Positions 9,302-18,900 of a stretch of 64,000 nucleotides of DNA are shown here, piece by piece. This stretch comes from Clostridia bacterium (GTDB taxonomy: Bacteria; Bacillota; Clostridia; Oscillospirales; Acutalibacteraceae): contig JAFXFF010000040.1 of NCBI GenBank assembly GCA_017520705.1, forward strand, positions 38,136 through 102,135, in the 5' to 3' direction. Position 1 is the first letter of the stretch. Each line of letters opens with the position of its first letter. The translations under genes were made by a program, and so were the position numbers. The notes beneath the pieces were generated by a model. It did not search any database. It was not told where the DNA came from and worked only from the letters and a program-made list of their open reading frames with translations.

Positions 9302-10723
9302 ATGGGCGGTTATTTTGGCATCGTATCCAAGCAAGATTGTATGGAGGATGTGTTCTTCGGCACTGACTACCATTCCCATCTGGGCACCCGTCGCGCCGGC
9401 ATCGCCGTCTACGACCCCGAGATCGGGTTGCAGCGGCAGATTCACAGCATCCAAACCACCCCTTTCCGCGCCCGCTTTAAGGGCATCTTCGAGGAGATGG
9501 AGGGCACCTCCGCCATCGGCTGTATCAGCGACTTTTACCCCCAGCCCCTGCTGATTCGCTCCAAGCTGGGCACCTACGCCATCTGCGTCACCGGCGCGGT
9601 GAATAACGCCAACGAGCTGGTGGACACCTATCTGGCGGACGGCGGTCACTTTGACGCTATGACCGGCGGCGGGGTAAACGTCACCGAATTGGTGGGTGCC
9701 CTCATCAATCTGAAGAACGATTTTGCTGAGGGCATCCGTTTTGTACAGCAGCAGGTGGAGGGCGCTGCCTCCATCCTCATTCTCAAGGATGACGGCACCA
9801 TCATCGCCGCCCGTGACAAGGTGGGACGCCTGCCCGTCTGGATCGGCAAGCGGGAAGACGGTTACAGCGTTTCCTTCGAGCCCTTTGCCCATCAGAAGCT
9901 GGGCTTTGAGGATGAGCGCGAGCTGGGTCCCAACGAAATCGTGCACATCACCGCCGACGGCGTGACCACCCTGGCCCCTGCCGGCGAGGAGATGCGGATG
10001 TGCGCCTTCTTGTGGAGCTATTACGGGTATTCCACCTCCTCGTATGAGGGGGTGAATGTGGAGTTGATGCGTTACCGCAACGGCGCGCTGATGGCGCAGC
10101 AGGATAACGAAAAAGGCACCGTTGCCGATGTGGACTATGTGTGCGGCATGCCGGACAGCGGCACCCCCCACGCCATCGGCTACGCCAATGCCAGCCATCT
10201 GCCCTTTGCCCGCGCGTATATCAAATACACCCCCACCTGGTCGCGGAGCTTTACTCCTTCTAAACAGTCGGACCGCAACCGCATCGCCAAGATGAAGCAG
10301 ATTCCCGTCCCCGCGTTGATCGAGGACAAAAACCTGCTGCTGGTGGACGATTCCATCGTCCGCGGCACCCAGCTCAAAGAAACGGTGGATTTCCTCTACG
10401 AGAGCGGTGCCAAGACGGTGCACATGCGCTCCGCTTGTCCACCCATTATGTTTAATTGCAAATACCTCAATTTCTCCCGCAGCAACAATGAGATGGATCT
10501 CATTGCCCGCCGCACCATTGTGGAGCTGGAGGGGGAGGAGGGCCTCGCTCATTTAGAGGAGTATTGCGACGGCACCACCGAGCGCGGTAAAAACCTGAGG
10601 TGCGCTATGGCAGAAAACTTGCATTTGGGCTCGCTGGACTTCCAGTCCTTGCAGGGGGTTATCGAGGCTATCGGCATCGAGCCCTGCAAACTCTGCACCT
10701 ATTGCTGGAATGGAAAGGAATAA
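9302..10723 (+). CDS. purF: Amidophosphoribosyltransferase-like protein lacking the N-terminal Cys nucleophile
   Basis: 473 residues, in the purF position of the operon. PurF makes phosphoribosylamine from PRPP and glutamine. The phosphoribosyltransferase half is intact: YVCGMPDSGTPHAIGYA and the PRPP loop LLLVDDSIVRGTQLKE near residue 350. The class II glutaminase half keeps the fold (GTDYHSHLGTRRAGIAVYD) but starts MGGYFGIVSK, where PurF normally reads (M)CGIFGI: the Cys that becomes the N-terminal nucleophile is Gly. The start is supported by GAGAGGAG, and no propeptide is seen. Such a protein may use free ammonia, or partner another glutaminase (inference). Confidence 0.85.
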   Translation: MGGYFGIVSKQDCMEDVFFGTDYHSHLGTRRAGIAVYDPEIGLQRQIHSIQTTPFRARFKGIFEEMEGTSAIGCISDFYPQPLLIRSKLGTYAICVTGAVNNANELVDTYLADGGHFDAMTGGGVNVTELVGALINLKNDFAEGIRFVQQQVEGAASILILKDDGTIIAARDKVGRLPVWIGKREDGYSVSFEPFAHQKLGFEDERELGPNEIVHITADGVTTLAPAGEEMRMCAFLWSYYGYSTSSYEGVNVELMRYRNGALMAQQDNEKGTVADVDYVCGMPDSGTPHAIGYANASHLPFARAYIKYTPTWSRSFTPSKQSDRNRIAKMKQIPVPALIEDKNLLLVDDSIVRGTQLKETVDFLYESGAKTVHMRSACPPIMFNCKYLNFSRSNNEMDLIARRTIVELEGEEGLAHLEEYCDGTTERGKNLRCAMAENLHLGSLDFQSLQGVIEAIGIEPCKLCTYCWNGKE

Positions 10724-10735
10724 GGAGTGAGGATT

Positions 10736-11791
10736 ATGGAACATAAGAATTCCCAGTCTGCCAGCTATGCGGCGGCAGGCGTAGACATCACCGCCGGCTA
10801 CAAGGCGGTGGAATTGATGAAAGCCCACATCGCCCGCACCAAGAATGCGGGCTGTCTGGACGACGTAGGCGGCTTCGGCGGCTGCTTCGGTCTGCCTCTG
10901 GCAGGGATGGAGGAGCCGGTGCTGGTGTCCGGCACCGACGGCTGCGGTACCAAGGTGAAGCTGGCCGTCCTGATGGACAAGCACGATACCATCGGCATCG
11001 ATGCGGTGGCCATGTGCGTCAACGACATCATCTGCTGCGGCGCCAAGCCTTTGTTCTTCCTGGATTACATCGCCTGCGGCAAGAATATTCCCGAGAAGAT
11101 CGCCGCCATCGTCAGCGGCGTGGCGGAGGGCTGTGTCCAGTCCGGTGCCGCCCTCATCGGCGGCGAGACCGCCGAGCACCCCGGCCTGATGCCCGTAGAG
11201 GATTACGACCTGGCCGGTTTCGCCGTGGGTATTGTGGACAAGAAAAAGATCATCGACAACACCCGTATGGCTGTGGGGGACGTGGTGGTCGCTTTGCCCT
11301 CCACCGGTATCCACTCCAACGGTTTTTCGCTGTGCCGCAAGGCTTTTAACATTGATAACAATAACCCCGAACTGTATGTTCCTCGTGAGGAATTAGCGGG
11401 AAAGACCATCGCCGAGGCGTTGCTTACCCCCACCCGCATCTACGTCAAGTCCATCCTCGCCCTCTTGGAGCAGGTGGACGTGAAGGGTATCTCCCACATC
11501 ACCGGTGGCGGTTTCTACGAGAACATTCCCCGCAGTATCCCCGACGGTCTGTGCGCCAACATCGACAGATCCGCCGTCCGCGTGTTGCCCATCTTCGATC
11601 TGATCGCCAAGTGGGGCAACGTGCCGGAGCGGGATATGTTCAACACCTACAATATGGGCGTGGGTATGAGTGTGGTGGTGCCTGCCGAGCAGGTGGAGAC
11701 CGCCCTGTCCGTCCTGCGCGCCCATGGCGACGACGCTTACGTCATCGGAGAGATTGTCGCCGGCGAAGAAAAGGTGATTTTACATGGCTAA
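10736..11791 (+). CDS. purM: Phosphoribosylformylglycinamidine cyclo-ligase (AIR synthetase)
   Basis: 351-residue enzyme closing the imidazole ring of AIR with ATP. Seen: [66 protein letters not shown] and [15 protein letters not shown]. The ATG at 10736 is used because AAGGAG lies eight bases before it; the in-frame GTG at 10727 lies inside that site. The stop overlaps purN by eight bases. Confidence 0.95.
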   Translation: MEHKNSQSASYAAAGVDITAGYKAVELMKAHIARTKNAGCLDDVGGFGGCFGLPLAGMEEPVLVSGTDGCGTKVKLAVLMDKHDTIGIDAVAMCVNDIICCGAKPLFFLDYIACGKNIPEKIAAIVSGVAEGCVQSGAALIGGETAEHPGLMPVEDYDLAGFAVGIVDKKKIIDNTRMAVGDVVVALPSTGIHSNGFSLCRKAFNIDNNNPELYVPREELAGKTIAEALLTPTRIYVKSILALLEQVDVKGISHITGGGFYENIPRSIPDGLCANIDRSAVRVLPIFDLIAKWGNVPERDMFNTYNMGVGMSVVVPAEQVETALSVLRAHGDDAYVIGEIVAGEEKVILHG

Positions 11792-12392
11792 GACTAAGAT
11801 TGCGGTCCTTGTCAGCGGCGGCGGCACCAATTTGCAAGCGCTCATCGACGCTCAGAGCCGCGGAGAAATCCCCCATGGCGAGATCGTGCTGGTGATCTCC
11901 AACAAAGAGGGCGCTTACGCCCTCACCCGTGCCGCCGAGGCGGGTATCCCCAACCTTGTGATCACCAAGGCCGCTTGCGGCGGTGACCAGGAGTTCTTTG
12001 AGGAGGCTCTGCTGGCGCAGTTAGCCGCCTGCGAGATCGACCTCATCGTGCTGGCGGGCTTTATGTCCATTCTCAGCAAGCGTTTCACCGATGCGTATGA
12101 AAAGCGCATCTTAAACGTGCACCCCTCCTTGATCCCCTCCTTCTGCGGCGAGGGATTCTACGGCTTGCGCGTCCACCGTGCCGCCTTGGATTACGGCGTC
12201 AAGGTGACGGGTGCCACCGTGCATTTTGTCAACGAGATTCCGGACGGCGGCGAGATCATCCTGCAGAAGGCGGTGGAGGTGGAGGAGGGAGACACCCCCG
12301 AAATCCTCCAGCGCCGCGTCATGGAGCAGGCGGAGTGGCAGATCCTCCCCCGCGCCGTGGAACTGGTCAGTGAGAAGCTCTCAGCAAACTAA
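11784..12392 (+). CDS. purN: Phosphoribosylglycinamide formyltransferase (GAR transformylase)
   Basis: 202-residue enzyme moving a formyl group from 10-formyl-THF to GAR. Seen: [16 protein letters not shown] at the N-terminus (phosphoribosyl binding), [12 protein letters not shown], the catalytic-loop [19 protein letters not shown] and [17 protein letters not shown]. Starts within the purM 3' end, so coupled. Its cofactor is the product of fhs at the end of this operon. Confidence 0.95.
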   Translation: MAKTKIAVLVSGGGTNLQALIDAQSRGEIPHGEIVLVISNKEGAYALTRAAEAGIPNLVITKAACGGDQEFFEEALLAQLAACEIDLIVLAGFMSILSKRFTDAYEKRILNVHPSLIPSFCGEGFYGLRVHRAALDYGVKVTGATVHFVNEIPDGGEIILQKAVEVEEGDTPEILQRRVMEQAEWQILPRAVELVSEKLSAN

Positions 12393-12400
12393 AAACGAGC

Positions 12401-12550
12401 AAAGGCCCCCTTGTGTAAAGGGGGCTGTCAGCCGATAGGCTGACTGGGGGATTGTAGCCGCAAAGCGGCGTAAAAAAGACAATCCCTCCGTCACGGCTTC
12501 GCCGTGCCACCTCCCTTTGCACAAGGGAGGCACGCCGACTGCGTCGGCTA
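12401..12550. repeat. MITE-like palindromic intergenic repeat, copy 4
   Basis: Between purN and the IMP cyclohydrolase gene. Outer arms AAAGGCCCCCTTGTGTAAAG and CTTTGCACAAGGGAGG; inner GTCAGCCGATAGGCTGAC and CACGGCTTCGCCGTG. Shares the GTGTAAAG end with copy 2 and the CAGCCGATAGGCTGAC core with copies 3 and 6, linking the two subtypes. Confidence 0.82.
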
Positions 12551-12586
12551 AAAACCACCAACTACATAAAAGTGAGGGAAAAGCAA

Positions 12587-13303
12587 ATGAAAATCTCCAC
12601 CATTCAAGACGAATTGAACAGCCTGTCCTATCACGGCCGCGGCATCATCATCGGCAAATCTGCCGACAGCAAAAAGGCGATCACCGCCTATTTCATTATG
12701 GGTCGCAGCGTCAACAGCCGCAACCGCGTGTTCGTCGCCGAGGGCGAGGCTATACGCACCAAGGCTTTTGACGAGTCCAAGATGGTGGACCCCCACCTGA
12801 TTATCTACTATCCCGTCCGTGTGCTGGGCAATAAGACCATCGTCACCAACGGCGACCAGACCGACACCATCTACGAGCTGATGGACCAGCAGATGACCTT
12901 TGAGCAGGCTTTACGCACCCGCGAGTTTGAGGACGATAAGCCCAATTTCACTCCTCGTATCAGCGGTATCATCCACCACGAGAACGGCGAGATGAACTAT
13001 GCGATGTCTATTCTCAAGTCCGCTGAGGGTGACGACTCCTCCTGTGAGCGTTTCACCTATGCGTATTCCAACCCCATCGCCGGTCGGGCGAAATTTATCC
13101 ACACCTACGCCTGCGACGGCGATCCGCTTCCCTCTTACGAGGGCGAGCCGAAGACGTTGGAACTGCCCGATGTGGACATCGACGCTCTGACCGACCTGAT
13201 TTGGCAAAACCTGAACGAGGACAACAAAGTGTCCTTGTTCGTTCGCACGATCGACCTTGCCGACGGCAAGACCGAGACCCGTATCGTGAATAAAAATGTG
13301 TGA
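12587..13303 (+). CDS. IMP cyclohydrolase, PurO type
   Basis: 238 residues; closes FAICAR to IMP, the last purine step. It resembles the archaeal-type PurO family (IMP_cyclohyd) rather than the MGS-fold domain of bifunctional PurH: YHGRGIIIGKSADSKKAITAYFIMGRS, VDPHLIIYYPVRVLGNKTIVTNGDQTDTIY, and PRISGIIH. It is followed after ten bases by a stand-alone AICAR formyltransferase, so the two together replace PurH. The ATG at 12587 is preferred over an in-frame start at 12572 because a purine-rich site (GAGGG) lies ten bases before it. No symbol is given because naming varies. Confidence 0.9.
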   Translation: MKISTIQDELNSLSYHGRGIIIGKSADSKKAITAYFIMGRSVNSRNRVFVAEGEAIRTKAFDESKMVDPHLIIYYPVRVLGNKTIVTNGDQTDTIYELMDQQMTFEQALRTREFEDDKPNFTPRISGIIHHENGEMNYAMSILKSAEGDDSSCERFTYAYSNPIAGRAKFIHTYACDGDPLPSYEGEPKTLELPDVDIDALTDLIWQNLNEDNKVSLFVRTIDLADGKTETRIVNKNV

Positions 13304-13313
13304 GGTGCTGAAT

Positions 13314-14498
13314 ATGAAAGAGTTTGAACTGAAATACGGCTGTAACCCCAACCAGAAGCCGTCCCGTATCTTTATGAAGAACGACGCCGACCTGCCTATT
13401 ACCGTGCTCAACGGTCGCCCCGGTTACATCAACTTCCTGGATGCTTTCAACGCCTGGCAGCTCGTCAAGGAGCTGAAAGAGGCGCTGGGTCTGCCTGCCG
13501 CCACCTCCTTTAAGCACGTCAGCCCCACCTCCGCCGCCGTGGGTCTGCCCCTGAGCGATGCGCTGAAGAAGGCTTGCTTTGTGGACGAGGTAGAGGATTT
13601 GGACGCTTCTCCCTTGGCCTGCGCCTACGTCCGCGCTCGCGGCACCGACCGCCTGTGCTCCTTCGGTGACTGGGTGGCGCTGTCCGACGTCTGCGACGTC
13701 ACCACCGCCAAGCTGCTGGCCCGTGAGGTGTCCGACGGCATCATCGCCCCCGGCTATGAGCCCGAGGCGCTGGAGATCCTCAAGGGCAAGCGCAAGGGCA
13801 ACTACAACATTGTGGAGATTGACCCCAACTACGTTCCCGCTCCCATTGAGCAGAAGGACGTCTACGGCATCACCTTCGAGCAGGGCCGCAACGAGTTTAA
13901 GATCGGCAACCACCTGCTGGAGAACATCGTCACCGAGAATAAGGACCTGCCCGACTCCGCCAAGCGCGACCTCATCGTGGCGCTGATCACCCTCAAATAC
14001 ACCCAGTCCAACTCCGTGTGCTACGCGGTGGACGGTCAGGCCATCGGCGTGGGCGCCGGCCAGCAGAGCCGCATCCACTGCACCCGTCTGGCAGGCACCA
14101 AGGCGGACACCTGGCTGCTGCGTCAGCATCCCAAGACTCTCGCCTTGCCCTTCCTGCCTACTATGGGTCGTCCCGAGCGTGACAACGTCATCGACGGCTA
14201 CATCAACGGCAACGAAGAGGACGTGTGCGCCGACGGCATTTGGCAGAATTACTTCACCGAGCAGCCCGCTCCCATCACCGCTGAGGAGCGTGCCCAGTGG
14301 CTGGCCAGCTTCAAGGGCTTGGCGTTGGCTTCGGATGCCTTCTTCCCCTTCGCGGACAATATCAAGCGCGCCTACGCCAGCGGTGTGACCTACATCGCCG
14401 AGCCCGGCGGCTCCATCCGTGACGACCTGGTCATCGAGGAGTGCAACAAGAACGGCATCGTCATGGCCTTCACCGGGATGCGCCTGTTCCACCACTGA
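13314..14498 (+). CDS. AICAR formyltransferase, stand-alone
   Basis: 394 residues; transfers formyl from 10-formyl-THF to AICAR, giving FAICAR. Seen: FELKYGCNPNQKPSRIF at the very N-terminus, LNGRPGYINFLDAFNAWQL, FKHVSPTSAAVGLP (the catalytic Lys-His), GAGQQSRIHCTRLAG and the C-terminal SDAFFPFADNI plus EPGGSIRDD. It matches the formyltransferase domain of PurH without the N-terminal cyclohydrolase, whose role is taken by the preceding gene. GAGGTG precedes the ATG at 13314. Confidence 0.93.
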   Translation: MKEFELKYGCNPNQKPSRIFMKNDADLPITVLNGRPGYINFLDAFNAWQLVKELKEALGLPAATSFKHVSPTSAAVGLPLSDALKKACFVDEVEDLDASPLACAYVRARGTDRLCSFGDWVALSDVCDVTTAKLLAREVSDGIIAPGYEPEALEILKGKRKGNYNIVEIDPNYVPAPIEQKDVYGITFEQGRNEFKIGNHLLENIVTENKDLPDSAKRDLIVALITLKYTQSNSVCYAVDGQAIGVGAGQQSRIHCTRLAGTKADTWLLRQHPKTLALPFLPTMGRPERDNVIDGYINGNEEDVCADGIWQNYFTEQPAPITAEERAQWLASFKGLALASDAFFPFADNIKRAYASGVTYIAEPGGSIRDDLVIEECNKNGIVMAFTGMRLFHH

Positions 14499-14517
14499 TA
14501 CAAAATTTAAATCGAGC

Positions 14518-14650
14518 AAAGGCTCCCTCTTGAGGGAGCTGGCACGGCGGTAGCCGTGACTGAGGGAGTTGCCGCCGATAGGCGGCGCAAGAAAAACTCC
14601 CTCCGTCTTTCGCCTGTGGCGAAAGCCACCTCCCTCGGGGAGGGAGGCTA
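14518..14650. repeat. MITE-like palindromic intergenic repeat, copy 5
   Basis: Between the AICAR formyltransferase gene and purD. AAGGCTCCCTCTTGAGGGAG at one end and CACCTCCCTCGGGGAGGGAG at the other, inner stems CACGGCGGTAGCCGTG and CTTTCGCCTGTGGCGAAAG. Closest to copies 1 and 6. Confidence 0.82.
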
Positions 14651-14682
14651 AAACCCTATCCCATTTTTCGGAGGACACAATT

Positions 14683-15951
14683 ATGAAACTTCTCGTTGTG
14701 GGCGGTGGCGGCCGTGAGCACGCCATTATCAAAAAACTGAAAGAAAATCCGTCTGTAGAGCAGATCTTCGCCCTCCCCGGCAACGGCGGTATGGCCGCCG
14801 ACGCCACCTGCGTCCCCATCGGCGCCAAGGACATCCCCGCCATCGTGGACTTTGCGGTGGCCGAGGGTATCGACTACGCCGTGGTGGCGCCCGACGACCC
14901 GCTGGTGCTGGGTTGCGTGGACGCACTGGAGGAGAAGGGGATTCCCTGCTTCGGTCCTCGCTCCAATGCCGCCATCATCGAGGGGAGCAAGGTGTTCTCC
15001 AAAAACCTGATGAAGAAATACGGCATTCCCACCGCCGCCTATGAGGTGTTTGACGAGTTGGATGCCGCTCTGTCCTACCTCGACACCGCACCCATCCCCA
15101 CCGTCATCAAAGCGGACGGCTTGGCATTGGGTAAAGGCGTGATTATCGCTCAAACCTTGGAGGAGGCCAAGGCCGCTGTGGTGTCTATGATGCAGGACAA
15201 GGCTTTCGGCGCCAGCGGCGACCACATCGTCATTGAGGAGTTCCTCACCGGTCCCGAGGTGTCGGTGCTGTCCTTCACCGACGGCGAGACGGTGGTGCCT
15301 ATGATCTCCTCTATGGATCACAAGCGTGCGGGAGATAACGACACGGGCTTAAATACCGGCGGTATGGGTACCATCGCCCCCAACCCCTATTACACCGCGG
15401 ACATCGCCAAGGTGTGTATGGACACCATCTTCCTGCCCACCATCCGTGCCATGAAGGCGGAAGGCAGACCCTTCAAGGGTTGCCTGTACTTTGGCTTAAT
15501 GCTCACTCCCAACGGCCCTAAGGTCATCGAGTACAACTGCCGTTTCGGTGACCCCGAAACCCAGGTGGTGCTTCCTCTGCTCACGAGCGACCTGCTCACC
15601 GTGATGCAGGCCACCACCAATGGCACGCTTGCCGACACCGAGGTGCATTTCTCCGACAAGCACGCCTGCTGTGTGATTATGGCCTCCGCCGGCTATCCTG
15701 GGTCCTACGACAAGGGTCTGCCCCTAACCATCCCCGCCGAGATTGCGAACAGCGTCTACGTGGCGGGTGCCGCCATCCAGGACGGTGCGCTGGTGACAAA
15801 CGGCGGCCGCGTGCTGGGTGCCACCGCTGTGGCGGACAGCCTGCCCGCCGCCATTGCTGCCGCCTACGGCTTGGTGGAGCAGATTCATTTTGACAACGCC
15901 TATTACCGCCACGACATCGGCGCTCGCGCACTGCAGGCGCAGGAGGTTTAA
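14683..15951 (+). CDS. purD: Phosphoribosylamine-glycine ligase (GAR synthetase)
   Basis: 422-residue ATP-grasp enzyme joining phosphoribosylamine and glycine. Seen: KLLVVGGGGREHAII at the N-terminus, NLMKKYGIPTAAYEVFDE, VIKADGLALGKGVIIAQTLEEA, IEEFLTGPEVSVL, GLNTGGMGTIAPNP and VIEYNCRFGDPETQVVLP. The ATG at 14683 has CGGAGG upstream; the longer open frame from 14569 runs into the repeat. The stop is two bases from purL. Confidence 0.95.
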   Translation: MKLLVVGGGGREHAIIKKLKENPSVEQIFALPGNGGMAADATCVPIGAKDIPAIVDFAVAEGIDYAVVAPDDPLVLGCVDALEEKGIPCFGPRSNAAIIEGSKVFSKNLMKKYGIPTAAYEVFDELDAALSYLDTAPIPTVIKADGLALGKGVIIAQTLEEAKAAVVSMMQDKAFGASGDHIVIEEFLTGPEVSVLSFTDGETVVPMISSMDHKRAGDNDTGLNTGGMGTIAPNPYYTADIAKVCMDTIFLPTIRAMKAEGRPFKGCLYFGLMLTPNGPKVIEYNCRFGDPETQVVLPLLTSDLLTVMQATTNGTLADTEVHFSDKHACCVIMASAGYPGSYDKGLPLTIPAEIANSVYVAGAAIQDGALVTNGGRVLGATAVADSLPAAIAAAYGLVEQIHFDNAYYRHDIGARALQAQEV

Positions 15952-15953
15952 TT

Positions 15954-18900
15954 ATGGTTTTTCGAGTTTACGTAGAAAAGAAAGAAGGTCTGGACAACGA
16001 GGCCCGTGCCCTGCTGGGCGAGGCTCGTACCCTCTTGGGTATCGAGGGCTTGGAGGCTGTGCGCCTTTATAACCGCTACGACGCCGAGGGTCTGTCTGCC
16101 GACCTGTTTGAATACGCAAAAAACACCGTCTTCGCCGAGCCTCAGCTGGATAACGTCTCCTCCGAGGTGACCGCTGAGGGCGCTACCATCTTTGCGGTGG
16201 AGTATCTGCCCGGTCAGTACGATCAGCGCGCCGATTCCGCCGCCCAGTGCATTCAGATTATCTCTCAGCAGGAGCGCCCCATCATCCGCACTGCCCGCGT
16301 GTATGCGTTGTACGGCACTCTGACGGAGGATGACATCGCCGCGATTAAAAAGCACGTGATCAACCCCGTGGAGAGCCGCGAGGCCTCCCTCGACCTGCCC
16401 GCCACCTTGGCGGTGGAGCACGCCATCCCCGCTCCCGTTGCCACCATCGAGGGTTTTGTCGCTATGGATCACGCCGCCCTGTCCGAGTTGTTGGATAACA
16501 TGGGCTTGGCGATGGACGTGGACGATTTGGCGTTTTTGCAGACCTACTTCCGTGACGAGGAGGGGAGAAACCCCACCGTCACCGAGATTCGCGTGGTGGA
16601 CACCTATTGGTCCGACCACTGCCGCCACACCACCTTCTCCACCCATTTTGACAGCGTGGTCATCCACGACCCCGCGGTGCAGGAGGCCTACGAGCGCTAT
16701 CTGGACGCCCGCGTGGAGGTGTACGGCGAGGAGAAGGCCGCCGCCCGTCCCCAGACCCTGATGGACATTGCCACCTTGGCTACCAAGGTACTGAAAAAGC
16801 GGGGCCTCACCCCCGAATTGGACGAATCCGAAGAGATCAACGCCTGTTCCATTCACCTCACCGCCACGGTGAACGGCGAGGAGCAGGATTGGCTTTTGAT
16901 GTTTAAGAACGAAACTCACAACCACCCCACCGAGATCGAGCCTTTCGGCGGCGCCGCCACCTGTATCGGCGGTTGCATCCGCGATCCTCTGTCCGGTCGC
17001 GCCTACGTCCATCAGGCGATGCGCGTGACGGGTGCGGGTGATCCCCGTAAGACGGTTGCCGAGACCTTAGCGGGCAAACTGCCCCAGCGCAAGATCTGCC
17101 AGACCGCCGCCGCAGGCTATTCCTCCTACGGCAACCAGATCGGTTTGGCTACCGGTCACGTGGCCGAGCTGTACCACGAGGGCTTTGTGGCCAAGCGTCT
17201 GGAGTGCGGTGCGGTGGTTGCCGCCGCCCCCGCCGGGAACGTGCGCCGTGAGCGTCCCGCCCCCGGCGACGTGGTGGTCCTGCTGGGCGGCCGCACCGGT
17301 CGCGACGGCATCGGCGGTGCCACCGGCTCCTCCAAGAGCCACAATATGAAATCTCTGACTACGATGGCATCGGAAGTCCAAAAGGGTAATGCCCCCGAGG
17401 AGCGCAAGATCCAGCGCCTGTTCCGCAACCCTGAGGTCACCCGCCTCATCAAGCGCTGCAACGATTTTGGCGCCGGCGGTGTCTCCGTCGCCATCGGCGA
17501 ATTGGCACCGGGCTTGCGCATTGATTTGGACGCCGTGCGTAAGAAATACGACGGTTTGGACGGCACCGAGATTGCCATCTCCGAGTCTCAGGAGCGTATG
17601 GCTGTCGTTGTCGCCGCCGAGGACGCCGATACCTTTATTGCTCTCGCTCAGGCCGAGAATCTCGAAGCCTATCGCGTGGCGGTGGTCACCGAGGAGGAGC
17701 GCATGGTGATGACCTGGCGCGACCAGACGGTGGCCGATCTGTCTCGCGCCTTCCTCGATACCAACGGCGCGGTGAAGCACGCCGACATCGAGGTCACTGA
17801 AAAGGATTTGACGGTGCTGAGCGCACCTCTCTACGGCTCTCTGCGGGAGATGGCCGCCGACCTGCACACCGCCGACCAGCGCGGCCTTATTGAGCGCTTT
17901 GACTCCACCATCGGCGCGGGCAGTGTGGTGCTGCCCTATGGCGGCGCACGCCAGCTCACCCCTGCCCAGTCCATGTGTGCCACCCTGCCGATGCTGCCGG
18001 GTCAGACCACCGACACCGCCAGTGTGTTCGCTTGGGGCTGTGACCCCGACCGCCTGACGGTGGACCCCTACACCGGCGCTCACGCCGCTGTGTTCTCCTC
18101 GGTGGCCAAGCTGGTGGCCGCCGGTTGCGACTATAAAAAGACATACTTGACTTTGCAGGAGTTTTTTGAGAAACTAAAGGACGAGCCCACCCGTTGGGGC
18201 AAGCCCTTTGCCGCCCTGCTGGGCGCGCTGGACGCCCAGTTGGAGCTGGGCGCCGCCGCCATCGGCGGTAAGGACTCCATGTCCGGCACCTTCCTTGACA
18301 AGGACGTGCCTCCCACCGTGATTTCCTTCGCCATCGCTCCCATCGACAAAAACGACGTCATCACCCCCGAGTTTAAGGCGGCGGGTCACCCCGTCTACGT
18401 CTTCGGTCCCACCGAGGAGTCCGCCGACAGCGTCAAAGAGGCGTGGGACCGCTTCCACACCCTGTGCCGGAGGGGCAAAATTCTCTCCGCTTGGGCGGTG
18501 GAGCACGGCATCGCCGAGGGCATTATGAAGATGTCCTTCGGCAACCACGTGGGCTTTAAGTCCGAGGCAGAGCTGAAAGAAAACTGGCACCTGTCCTTCC
18601 CCGATTTCCTCATCGCCGAGACCGCCGAGGAGATTTCCCTGCCCGGCGCTCTGCGTCTGGGTGTCACCACCGCCGACGGCATCATCGATTTGGGCGGCGA
18701 CACCGCCATCATCGACGAACTGTACGCCCTCAACACCGCCACCTTGGAGGACGTCTATCCCACCAAGGCCAAGGAGTCCAAGGACGTGCCGCCCACCTTC
18801 TCCTACACCGAGAAGAGCGCTCTCGCTCCCGCCATCAAGGTGGCGAAGCCCAAGATCCTGATTCCCGTGTTCCCCGGCACCAACTGCGAATACGATTCCG

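Noticed and set aside
8231..10552. A 773-codon minus-strand open frame opposite purC and purF
   Set aside because: Antisense shadow of two clear pur genes; no ribosome site and no recognisable domain.
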